Below are positions 6,377-15,664 of a stretch of 15,749 nucleotides of DNA, one piece after another. The notes under the pieces are model-generated. The model made no database searches. It saw nothing but the letters and a program-made list of their open reading frames with translations, and had not been told where the DNA came from. The stretch is taken from positions 1 to 15,749 of the forward strand of contig JAEYMI010000005.1 of NCBI GenBank assembly GCA_023461275.1, read 5' to 3'. Origin of the DNA: Actinomycetes bacterium. Its GTDB lineage: Bacteria; Actinomycetota; Actinomycetes; Mycobacteriales; Mycobacteriaceae. Each line of letters starts with the position of its first letter. Within the stretch, counting starts at the first letter, position 1. The translations under genes were made by a program, and so were the position numbers.

Positions 6377-7798
6377 ATGCGCGAGATCACCCGCTTCTAC
6401 ATCGACGGCCAATGGGTCGAACCGGCCGAACTGAACCTGATCGACGTCATCAATCCGGCCACCGAGAAGGCCGCGGGCCACGTGGCGCTGGGTACGTCAG
6501 CCGACGTCGACGCGGCGGTCGACGCCGCCCGCACCGCCTTCGCAACCTGGTCGCAGACCAGCGTCGACGAGCGGCTCGCGGTGCTCAACGCGGTCATCGC
6601 CGAGTACCAGAAACGCATGGGCGACCTCGAAGCCGCAGTGACCGAGGAGATGGGTGCGCCGGCCGGGTTGTCCAAGGCCGCACAGGTTCCGATCGGCCTC
6701 GGTCATCTGATGGTCGCCGCGGCGCAGCTGCCGCAGTTCCAGTTCAGCGAGGACCGGCCGGCCGGGCGGGTCGTCAAGGAGCCGATCGGGGTGTGCGGCT
6801 TCATCACGCCGTGGAACTGGCCCCTGAATCAGGTGATGGTCAAGATCGCGCCGGCGCTGGCAGCCGGCTGCACCATGGTGCTCAAGCCGTCGGAGATCGC
6901 GCCGTTCAGCGCTGCCATCGTCGCCGAGATCCTCGACGCCGCAGGAGTACCCGCGGGTGTGTTCAACATGGTGCACGGCGACGGACCGGGCGTCGGGGCG
7001 GCGATGGCGGCCCATCCCGGAATCGACATGATCTCCTTCACCGGCTCCACCCGCGCCGGCATCGACATCGCCCGCAATGCCGCACCGACGGTCAAACGCG
7101 TCGCCCAGGAACTCGGCGGCAAGAGCCCCAACATCATCCTCGACGACGAGAACCTCGCTGCCAATGTGGCCGGCGGCGTCGCGGGCATGATGATGAACTC
7201 CGGACAATCGTGTAATGCGCCGTCGCGCATGCTCGTTCCGAATGCACGTCTCGCCGAGGCCGCCGAAGCCGCGCGGTCGGTGGAGTCGTCGCTGACCGTC
7301 GGCGATCCCACCGGCAGTGTCATGCTCGGACCGGTGGTCTCCGAGCGGCAGTTCGACAAGATCCAGGGACTCATCCAGCGCGCCATCGACGACGGTGCGA
7401 GCGTGGTGTTCGGCGGGCCGGGCCGCCCCGACGACCTGCCGACCGGCTACTACGTCAAACCGACGGTCTTCGTCGACGTCACCAACGACATGGAGATCGC
7501 CCGCACCGAGGTCTTCGGCCCGGTCCTGGTCATCATCGGCTACGACGACGTCGACGACGCCATCGCGATCGCCAACGACACCGAATATGGTCTGGCAGGC
7601 TACGTTTCAGGTGCCGACCTCGACGAGGTCCGGCGCGTGGGGCAGGCCATTCGCGCCGGGTCGATCTGCCTCAACGGTGCCGGCGTCGACCCGACGATGC
7701 CGTTCGGCGGCTACAAGCAGAGCGGCAACGGACGCGAGTGGAGCGACTACGCCTTCGATGAGTTCCTGGAGGTCAAGTCACTCATCGGGTGGGGCTGA
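6377..7798 (+). CDS. NAD(P)-dependent aldehyde dehydrogenase
   Basis: The protein (473 aa) is a complete member of the ALDH superfamily, oxidising an aldehyde to the acid with NAD(P). Motifs in order: FITPWNWPLNQ with the catalytic-site Asn147, AAGCTMVLKPSE, FTGSTRAG in the Rossmann part, ELGGKSPNIIL with general base Glu245, NSGQSCNAPSR with nucleophile Cys279, and EVFGPVL with cofactor-binding Glu378. All catalytic residues are intact. The substrate cannot be read from sequence. Its proximity to an alkane-oxidation-type operon suggests a short-chain aldehyde, but it lies on the opposite strand with other genes between, so a link is only inference. The start is supported by AGAGGAG. The gene converges on the membrane-protein gene, with 15 bp between stops, where GGGG-CTGT-CCCC (7803-7814) could form a small hairpin. 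Confidence 0.95.
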   Translation: MREITRFYIDGQWVEPAELNLIDVINPATEKAAGHVALGTSADVDAAVDAARTAFATWSQTSVDERLAVLNAVIAEYQKRMGDLEAAVTEEMGAPAGLSKAAQVPIGLGHLMVAAAQLPQFQFSEDRPAGRVVKEPIGVCGFITPWNWPLNQVMVKIAPALAAGCTMVLKPSEIAPFSAAIVAEILDAAGVPAGVFNMVHGDGPGVGAAMAAHPGIDMISFTGSTRAGIDIARNAAPTVKRVAQELGGKSPNIILDDENLAANVAGGVAGMMMNSGQSCNAPSRMLVPNARLAEAAEAARSVESSLTVGDPTGSVMLGPVVSERQFDKIQGLIQRAIDDGASVVFGGPGRPDDLPTGYYVKPTVFVDVTNDMEIARTEVFGPVLVIIGYDDVDDAIAIANDTEYGLAGYVSGADLDEVRRVGQAIRAGSICLNGAGVDPTMPFGGYKQSGNGREWSDYAFDEFLEVKSLIGWG

Positions 7799-7813
7799 CA
7801 TCGGGGCTGTCCC

Positions 7814-9172
7814 CTAGTCCCGCATGTTGTGGGTCCACTCGGGTTCGGGAATCGACGACGGGTCGATCAGGTAGCGCAGCACCGGCACCCCGATGGTGCC
7901 GATGGCCGACAATGTCTGCACCGCAGCCGGAATCGCCAGCGCCGCAAGGATCAACCGCGATGCTGTCGGTGTCTTCGGCGCCATGCGGATCACCGCCACC
8001 GCCACAAAGGCGAAGCACGCCAGCAGCGGGATCTCTCGATATTTGGGCAAGGCGTAGCTGCCGGCCATCGAGACGATGATCGAGGTGTAGATCGCCGACC
8101 CGAGTACCCACGCCTGCGCGGTGGACCCTTCGGTCGCCATGGTTCGCAGGATGAGGAAGACCGCCGCGGCGCCCACGGCCGCGAGGACGATCAGCGCCGG
8201 TGACCGATCGAGAATGCCACCGGTCTTGCCGACCACCGACCATAGCCAACCGCCTTTGCGTTCTGGATCGTGGGCGGTGGACGTCCAGATCACCGCGGGG
8301 ATCGAACACGCCACCGCGGCGAGCGTCATGCCGATGATCGTCTTTGTGTCCCAACGGATCAGCTGCCACAACGGCACCAGCAGCGGGGCCGCGAACATCG
8401 CCCACAGCGCGAATCCCACCGGCAGGCCCAGCGGCTCGGCGCCGGCGTCGTTTGAATCGGCCAGTTTCGACGGCGTCAGCCCACCCCAGAGCGCGATCAG
8501 GCCCACCAGCACCACGATCGCAGGCACCGACACCGCCGCGAGCGCGCCCGGTTTTCGACGAGAATCCATGGGCGAGAACATCACTGCGACGGCGGCCACC
8601 ACCACCAGCCACGCGGTTGTCTGCCGGGTAGCGCACGCGAACGCGCTGATCAGGCCCAGCCCGATCACGAATGCCGTTGAGACATCCGGTGATCGGACCA
8701 CCCGCAGCGCCATCGCCACGCCGAGGATCGCCAGTGCGAGGGTGAGCGCGTCGGTGGTCATCCAGAGGGTGCCCTGCAGAACGTACGGACTCGCCAGTGT
8801 CGCGATCAGGATCAAATACCGGCACAATGCCGGCGCCGAGGCGGTCACCATCAGCACCGCACCGGCGACCGCCGCCCAGCACAGGACACCCATGACGAAC
8901 TGCGTCGCATTCACCGAATCGGTCAGCCACGCGATCGGCGCGGCGATCAGGTGATAGGCCGGTCCGGTGGCCGTCTTGATGTCGACGAGGTCGGGCGTCG
9001 GAAGCTCGCCGGCCATCGTGCGAATCGTCGGCCAATGGAAGAACCGCTGATCGAACCAGCCCGCACTGACATGAACCGGCCACCAGGCCGTCAAGCCGAC
9101 CAGAATCGCCCCGAACCCCGACACCACCAGCCATTCACGCAGTACACGTGATCCGGCCCCCCGAATATGCAC
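7814..9172 (-). CDS. Polytopic membrane protein, ALG10/GT-C-like glycosyltransferase candidate
   Basis: The protein has 452 aa with about ten or more hydrophobic segments from residue ~14 to ~440. After the first TM segment there is a short loop, WFDQRFFHWPTIRTM (39-53), then ELPTPDLVDIKTATGPAYH (56-74). This resembles the loop of the DIE2/ALG10 family (D-E-x-F-H ... D-K-x-T-x-P-G-x-Y), where an acidic residue after TM1 is catalytic in GT-C enzymes. In eukaryotes ALG10 adds the last glucose to the dolichol-linked oligosaccharide. Bacterial homologues are uncharacterised, and transfer of a sugar from a polyprenyl-phosphate donor is inference. The start is GTG with no clear Shine-Dalgarno, so the exact start is uncertain. 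It lies 43 bp after the activator gene on the same strand and could be read through from it, but a shared function is not evident. Confidence 0.7.
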   Translation of the reverse strand: MHIRGAGSRVLREWLVVSGFGAILVGLTAWWPVHVSAGWFDQRFFHWPTIRTMAGELPTPDLVDIKTATGPAYHLIAAPIAWLTDSVNATQFVMGVLCWAAVAGAVLMVTASAPALCRYLILIATLASPYVLQGTLWMTTDALTLALAILGVAMALRVVRSPDVSTAFVIGLGLISAFACATRQTTAWLVVVAAVAVMFSPMDSRRKPGALAAVSVPAIVVLVGLIALWGGLTPSKLADSNDAGAEPLGLPVGFALWAMFAAPLLVPLWQLIRWDTKTIIGMTLAAVACSIPAVIWTSTAHDPERKGGWLWSVVGKTGGILDRSPALIVLAAVGAAAVFLILRTMATEGSTAQAWVLGSAIYTSIIVSMAGSYALPKYREIPLLACFAFVAVAVIRMAPKTPTASRLILAALAIPAAVQTLSAIGTIGVPVLRYLIDPSSIPEPEWTHNMRD

Positions 9173-9215
9173 GGGGTGATTATGGAGCAGAGTCGCCGAG
9201 CGAGCGAACTGTCGT

Positions 9216-11039
9216 TCAGACGTCGATGCCGAACTGCTTGATCTTGCGGTAGATCGTCGCCCGTGAGATGCCCAGCGCCGCGGCGGCGGCTAGCTTGTTG
9301 CAGCCGTTCTCCTCCAGGGACCGGACGATCGCGTCACGTTCGAGCGCTTCGATGCGGGTCAGCGTGTGCCGACTCAGCGCCCGGCACCGCGGCGGAAGCT
9401 GGGCGACGCCGATCACGCCGGAGCGCTGGTGGACGACGACCTCGCGGAGGATCTGACGCAGTTCGCCGACGTTTCCGGGCCAGTTGTACTTGCTCAGCTG
9501 CCGCATCGCCTCCGAGGACACTGTCAGTTCACCACCCCGGGTGAGCTGCCGCATCAGAAGCGGCACCAACTCCTGAAGGTCCTCGATGCGATGACGCAGC
9601 GGCGGTATCGGCACGGTGTGGGGGAAGAACGGCAGCACCTTCGCCCCGGCCACATCCGCCTGCGCACCATCACCGACGGTGACGCCGATCCAGCCGGACT
9701 GCTCGCGGCCCTGGACGAGATCGGAGATGGCCTCCTGGGTCAGCTCATCGAGTTGGTCCACATCGCCGATCACCACGCAGAATCCATCACGATCGAGTTC
9801 GGTGGCCAGTGCGTCGATGCCCTCCGGAGAAGTGATGTCGTCGGAACCGAAGACCCGGATGGAATGTGAGAGATGCTCTGCCGCAGCGGCTCTGAGAAGC
9901 GCTCGACGTCCCGACCCGGGTTCCCCGGATACCGCGACCCAATCCTGGCGTTCGGTGTGCCGCGCGACGCGGTCACACGCCTCACGCCACGACGAGCTGC
10001 TTCCGACGATGCCGGGCAGGCGCGTGCGTACCGGCCGACCGCGGGGCGAAGGACGCGTGGCACCGTCGACGACGGTCACCCCGAACACCGCCATCCCGGA
10101 GCTCTCATCCCAGTACTCCGCGATCGGCGCGAGCCGGACAACACGTCCACTCGGCAGGGTGCTGACCCGCTGATTCGACGTCTCGACGGTCTGATCGACC
10201 GCGTGCTCGAGCAATGCGATCTGGTCACCCGGATCAAGCGCGAGCCGCAGCCGACGATTCATCAGCACCACGTCGCCGGAGATGGCCATGATCATCGACT
10301 GCGGTGAGCGTCGACAACACGCCAGATACGCCTGCAGCAATCGTGATTCGCGTTCGCTGGCCTGCGCGAGCATGTTCTGCTCGATCTGCGCTGTCGCCGA
10401 CTTCGCGAGAGTGAGCAACAGCGGCCCGCCATCGTCGACCCATCCGGTCAGGTCCAAGGCACCGGCCACTGCCCCCGACACCGGGTGCACGATCGGCACA
10501 CCCGCACATGACAGGTCCGCGAGGCATCCCGCGTAGTGCTCGGACCCGCGGACCAGAGTCGCCTGCCGGGTCTCCAGGGCGGTGCCTATCCCATTGGTCC
10601 CGGCGTGCTCCTCGCTGTAGCTGTAGCCGGGGGCGAGCCGCACCTCGTCGAGCATGCCGCGAAGCCTGGTGCTCGACGCGGCCCGGGACAGGACCACGCC
10701 ATCCGGCGAGGTGAGGATGATGCTCACCGGCTCGGCCGACAGGTCGTCGGCCAGTTGGTCGAGGATCGGCCGGGCCGCCGACATCAACGGGCTCTCCAGA
10801 TTGGGTTCCCGGACGAACGGCAACTCCAGCCGATCGGAATGCACGTTGAATGACCGCGACCGACGCCACGAACGGGAGATGCTCTCGCTCACCCACCCGT
10901 CCGGGGCGTCGGTGTCGTCACTGAGGAACCGCTCACGCGCCAGCGCAACGTGCTTCGGCGTGGACGGTTCGGTTGGTTTGGTGGATCCGGGCTGAGATAT
11001 CACCGAACAACGAACTCCCCTGCAATATGTGAGCTGCAT
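9216..11039 (-). CDS. AcoR/MimR-type transcriptional activator lacking the sigma-54 contact loop
   Basis: The 607-aa reading has the layout of an AcoR-type enhancer-binding protein. The N-terminal region has RSWRRS (56-61), and a GAF sensor covers ~95-215 (PGYSYSEEHAGTNGIGTA and ALDLTG). A degenerate AAA+ part follows, then a Fis-type HTH (NKLAAAAALGISRATIYRKIKQFGI, 581-605). In the AAA+ part Walker A reads GEPGSGRR (372-379), with Arg where Lys is usual. Walker B reads VVIGDVD (422-428). The segment between them is ~55 residues and has no GAFTGA. LRHRIEDL (481-488) and WPGNVGELRQ (520-529) are recognisable. It should therefore act without sigma-54, which is generally absent from Actinobacteria. 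MimR of mycobacterial mimABCD is the closest described relative I know. GTG 11003 (595 aa, with AGGGGAG upstream) is a plausible alternative start, because an inverted repeat overlaps the ATG at 11039. Confidence 0.9.
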   Translation of the reverse strand: MQLTYCRGVRCSVISQPGSTKPTEPSTPKHVALARERFLSDDTDAPDGWVSESISRSWRRSRSFNVHSDRLELPFVREPNLESPLMSAARPILDQLADDLSAEPVSIILTSPDGVVLSRAASSTRLRGMLDEVRLAPGYSYSEEHAGTNGIGTALETRQATLVRGSEHYAGCLADLSCAGVPIVHPVSGAVAGALDLTGWVDDGGPLLLTLAKSATAQIEQNMLAQASERESRLLQAYLACCRRSPQSMIMAISGDVVLMNRRLRLALDPGDQIALLEHAVDQTVETSNQRVSTLPSGRVVRLAPIAEYWDESSGMAVFGVTVVDGATRPSPRGRPVRTRLPGIVGSSSSWREACDRVARHTERQDWVAVSGEPGSGRRALLRAAAAEHLSHSIRVFGSDDITSPEGIDALATELDRDGFCVVIGDVDQLDELTQEAISDLVQGREQSGWIGVTVGDGAQADVAGAKVLPFFPHTVPIPPLRHRIEDLQELVPLLMRQLTRGGELTVSSEAMRQLSKYNWPGNVGELRQILREVVVHQRSGVIGVAQLPPRCRALSRHTLTRIEALERDAIVRSLEENGCNKLAAAAALGISRATIYRKIKQFGIDV

Positions 11040-11046
11040 CTCACAT
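11027..11046. promoter_or_regulatory. Inverted repeat ATGTGAG-N6-CTCACAT at the regulator's 5' end
   Basis: Seven-bp perfect arms are separated by six bases, and the ATG at 11039 falls inside the spacer. The arrangement fits an operator for a dimeric regulator, either the activator itself (autoregulation) or a CRP-like protein (CRP half-site TGTGA is present, but the spacing is N8 rather than N6). It sits in the 72-bp gap between the GroEL stop and this gene, so the regulator may have its own promoter. Confidence 0.5.
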
Positions 11047-11111
11047 TGCCCTCAAGTGTAACCCGGTTAACAACTACCCGACAGCAGCAAACGCGACAGA
11101 GACAACCGGCG

Positions 11112-12761
<1,650 letters not shown>

Positions 12762-12816
12762 GGTCTTCTACCTCTCAGAAATGAATGGGCTGCTGGAGAA
12801 ATGTGATGTGAACGAA

Positions 12817-13842
12817 CTACGGAACGAGAATGGCGCGACCGCGAACACGTCCGGCATCGAGATCGTCGATGGCCTGTTGGAAGTCGTCGAGGGCGTACTT
12901 ACTGGTGTGCAGCGTGACCTTGCCCAGTGCGGCAAGGGTCATCAACTCGGTGAGGTCGTTGTAGGACCCGACGAGGTTGCCGATGAAATTGATCTCGGTG
13001 GAGATGATGTCGATGGTGGGCACGTCGATGTTCTCGCCGTACCCGACGACGAAGTAGTTCCCGGCCCGACGCAGCATCGCGACGCCTTCCGCGGTGGCGC
13101 CACCCTCTCCGACGAAGTCCAGAACCGCTTCTGCACCATTGCCATTGGTCAGCTCGAGGACCTGCTGAACCTGTGTGCCGTCGGCGACGATTCCGGTGTG
13201 GGCACCCACGTCCACCGCGAGCGCGACCGCATCGGGATTGCGGTCCACCACCACCATCCGGACTCCGGAGATCGCCGCGAGCACCTGAATACCGATGTGC
13301 CCCAGGCCACCTGCCCCGATGACCACGCACGTATCACCCGGGCGGGTCATCGCGGCGACCTTGGCCGCCGCGTGATAGGCGGTGAGTCCGGCGTCGGCGA
13401 GTGCGGCCACATCAGCGGGCTCGAGCGAATCGTCGATCCGCACCACGCTTCGCGCCGTGGTCTTCAGATACTCGGCGTAGCCACCATTGGTATCGATACC
13501 CGGGAATTCACTGCTCTCACAATGCACGTCGTCACCGGCGCGGCACGCACGACACAACCCACAGGTGATCAGTGGATGCAGGATCACCTTGTCGCCGATG
13601 GCAACGTTGGTCACCGCGTCACCAACTGCGTGAACCCAGCCGGCGTTCTCATGGCCGATCGTGTAAGGCAGTGCGACGCCACTCTTCTCGGCCCACTGCC
13701 CTTCCAGGATGTGCAGGTCGGTTCGGCAGACGCCTGCCCCACCGATCTTCACGATGACATCGAGCGGGCCGGTCACCTGTGGGTCGGCAATCTCGTTCAT
13801 CTGCAACTTGTCGTGATATCCGACGACCTGCACGGCTCTCAT
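12817..13842 (-). CDS. prmE: Zinc-dependent alcohol dehydrogenase, likely 2-propanol/secondary alcohol type
   Basis: This is a 341-aa medium-chain dehydrogenase. The catalytic zinc ligands are Cys39 (GVCRTDLH) and His64-Glu65 (GHE). The structural zinc ligands are Cys94, Cys97, Cys100 and Cys108 (TCGLCRACRAGDDVHC). The NAD site is VVIGAGGLGHIG, with an acidic residue at the end of the next strand (VVVDRNP), which favours NAD over NADP. In prm loci of Gordonia and Rhodococcus the gene at this place (adh1/prmE) oxidises 2-propanol to acetone; I assign the same role by position. ATG 13842 is chosen over the longer frame to 13914. It overlaps the DUF59 stop as ATGA, and GAGAGGAG lies 6 nt upstream, inside the preceding gene. 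Confidence 0.93.
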   Translation of the reverse strand: MRAVQVVGYHDKLQMNEIADPQVTGPLDVIVKIGGAGVCRTDLHILEGQWAEKSGVALPYTIGHENAGWVHAVGDAVTNVAIGDKVILHPLITCGLCRACRAGDDVHCESSEFPGIDTNGGYAEYLKTTARSVVRIDDSLEPADVAALADAGLTAYHAAAKVAAMTRPGDTCVVIGAGGLGHIGIQVLAAISGVRMVVVDRNPDAVALAVDVGAHTGIVADGTQVQQVLELTNGNGAEAVLDFVGEGGATAEGVAMLRRAGNYFVVGYGENIDVPTIDIISTEINFIGNLVGSYNDLTELMTLAALGKVTLHTSKYALDDFQQAIDDLDAGRVRGRAILVP

Positions 13843-14609
13843 CGGAGGCTCCTCTCGCTTCTGGTGTTCTCGCTTATGGTGCTGGTGATGACCGGACCGC
13901 TGGTGCCGGAACACTCAGCGTCGTCGGCATAGCGGGTGGCCAGTAGGCCGCGACAGAAATGTCCGTTGCCTTCCATCGAAATACGTACCGAGCGTGCGAA
14001 TCTCAGACGCATCCCGACGTCGTCGGCTCCCACCGGCACTCCTTCGTCGTCGACGAGAACCCGGCTGTTGGGGCACACGCTCAGCCCGGCATTCACCCGG
14101 CGTCGAAGCAACGAAGCCTTCTTGGGTCCCGGCGGAAGATCCCGCAGGAGCACATGGCCGAGATCGTCGACGGCCACCGCCCCCGAGGTGATCAGCTCGG
14201 TCAGGCACCGTTCCATCGCAGCGGTGTGGGCCTTGCGGATGAAGGTGGCACGCAGCTCGTCGAGACTGTCTTCGGCTTCGACGCCGAAGGTACCGAGATA
14301 TCCCGCATCCGCCGCCAACCCGAGGTTGATCTTGTCGCTGTCGTGGTGGTCGTCCAGAAGAACCTCCACCACGTCGAACTCGTCGAGATCCCGCAGCGCA
14401 TCCTGCGCATCGGATGCCATCAGGTAGGCGAAGTTCGGCGAGCAGAACGATGTCGGCAATCGCAAGTGGACGCTGACCCGGTCGTCGTCGATGTGAATCG
14501 ACCGCACGAAGTTCAGGTCGGTGATCGGCTCGTCGAGTTCGGGATCGACCACGGTACCCAGCGCTCCCAGCACACGAGCGGCGGTGTCGGGCGCGGTCAG
14601 CACGGTCAT
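13839..14609 (-). CDS. DUF59/MIP18-type (SufT-like) protein with a cysteine-bearing C-terminal extension
   Basis: The protein has 256 aa. Residues ~10-100 match the DUF59 pattern: VVDPELDEPITDLNFV (20-35) and RLPTSFCSPNFAYLM (50-64), with the conserved Cys56. DUF59 proteins such as SufT/MIP18 take part in iron-sulfur or metal-centre maturation. Here the domain is followed by ~150 residues not found in the small family members, carrying Cys135, Cys179, Cys219 and Cys233. Its constant place in prm/mim operons suggests help in assembling or repairing the monooxygenase iron centre or reductase cluster; this is inference. The ATG overlaps the amidohydrolase stop (ATGA) and its stop overlaps the ADH start (ATGA), so translation is probably coupled on both sides. 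The in-frame extension back to 15176 is antisense-like noise over the amidohydrolase gene. Confidence 0.87.
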   Translation of the reverse strand: MTVLTAPDTAARVLGALGTVVDPELDEPITDLNFVRSIHIDDDRVSVHLRLPTSFCSPNFAYLMASDAQDALRDLDEFDVVEVLLDDHHDSDKINLGLAADAGYLGTFGVEAEDSLDELRATFIRKAHTAAMERCLTELITSGAVAVDDLGHVLLRDLPPGPKKASLLRRRVNAGLSVCPNSRVLVDDEGVPVGADDVGMRLRFARSVRISMEGNGHFCRGLLATRYADDAECSGTSGPVITSTISENTRSERSLR

Positions 14610-15664
14610 GCGTTCACCGACTCCGGCGCACCGACGGCGACCTCCGCACCGGGATTGGCTGCAGCCGTGGGGATCTGAAGTTCCTTGGGCACCTCGATGT
14701 GCGGATAGAGGGCTGCGGCGTTGAGGCCGAGGATCTTCTTCTTCTGTTCGATGGTGATCGGGGCGTACTCGGTCATGTCCTCCGGGATCTGGAAGTCCAC
14801 GAACCGTTCCACCAGCCACTGCGGGGTCCACAGGGCGTAGTCGCTGGCGAAGAGAATCTTGTCCTCGCCGATCCAGTACAGCAACTCGCCCATGATCTGG
14901 GCGAAGTAGCGAGGCCGGGTGTGGATGAACGGGATCGCCACGGCCAGACCGCCATACACGTTCGACTCCTGCGTCGCGATCCAGCAGAAGTCCTCGAGCC
15001 GGGGTAGGCCGACATGCTCGATGATGAAGTTCAGATCGAGATAGTCGGTGGCCACCTTGTCGACGTCGGCGACGTCGAAGGCATCGCGGTCCAACGGCCG
15101 GATCGTCGGCCCCTTGTGGATGTGGACGTTCTTGATACCCAGGTCGATGCACTCTTCGAGATAGCGTCGTGACCACGGATCGTCGAGTTTGTATCCGCGT
15201 GAATCACCGTGCCACTCAGCGGTATAGAGCTTGACGCCCTTCAACTGCATCTCATCCGCGTCGCGGCGTAGCTGAGCCAGGCCCTCCTCGCCGTCGCGGG
15301 GATCGTAGGCGTGGTTGTAGGTCAGCCGGTCCGGGTTGTCCTTGGCGAGCTTTCGCGAATCATCAACCTGTGCAAAACCATTGACGTAGAAGTCCCGCAG
15401 GATGGTGGCCTGGAAGATGGCGTGATCGACCGGTCCGTCTTCGAACAGATCGCGCATGAGACGGTCCGGACCGTAGTAGCAGTAGGTGTCGTAGTCCCAG
15501 ACCTGTTCCTCCGGGCTCAGATTGCAGTGATAGTCGTAGAAGCAGTCGATGAACTGCTTGCCGTGGATGTTGCGCTGGTTCGATTCACGACCGTCCCACA
15601 GGTGGACGTGGGCATCGACAATGAAGTATTTCTCACCGTTCTTCTCGTACATCTTCTCACTCAC
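14606..15664 (-). CDS. Amidohydrolase_2-family metal-dependent hydrolase of the prm/mim operon
   Basis: The protein (352 aa) has the TIM-barrel amidohydrolase layout: FIVDAHVHLWDG with metal ligands His19 and His21, LKGVKLYTAEWHG (141-153), VHIHKG with His181/His183, IIEHVGLPRL with His217, and LFASDYALWTPQW with Asp275. The family includes ACMSD-like decarboxylases and hydrolases. No substrate is known to me for the copies in propane-monooxygenase loci, where a gene of this type regularly follows the coupling-protein gene. The GTG start at 15664 overlaps the stop of an upstream frame (GTGA), mirroring the next two junctions. ATG 15652 (MYEKNGEKYF) is the alternative. A role in handling a pathway intermediate or in enzyme maturation is open. 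Confidence 0.9.
   Translation of the reverse strand: MSEKMYEKNGEKYFIVDAHVHLWDGRESNQRNIHGKQFIDCFYDYHCNLSPEEQVWDYDTYCYYGPDRLMRDLFEDGPVDHAIFQATILRDFYVNGFAQVDDSRKLAKDNPDRLTYNHAYDPRDGEEGLAQLRRDADEMQLKGVKLYTAEWHGDSRGYKLDDPWSRRYLEECIDLGIKNVHIHKGPTIRPLDRDAFDVADVDKVATDYLDLNFIIEHVGLPRLEDFCWIATQESNVYGGLAVAIPFIHTRPRYFAQIMGELLYWIGEDKILFASDYALWTPQWLVERFVDFQIPEDMTEYAPITIEQKKKILGLNAAALYPHIEVPKELQIPTAAANPGAEVAVGAPESVNA

Noticed and set aside
7782..9134. Second minus-strand frame over the membrane-protein gene
   Set aside because: Gly/Arg/Asp-rich translation typical of a shifted frame; the chosen frame gives a coherent series of TM helices.
14610..15176. N-terminal extension of the DUF59 gene
   Set aside because: It overlaps the amidohydrolase in another frame and is Arg-rich noise; the ATGA overlap at 14609 is the natural start.
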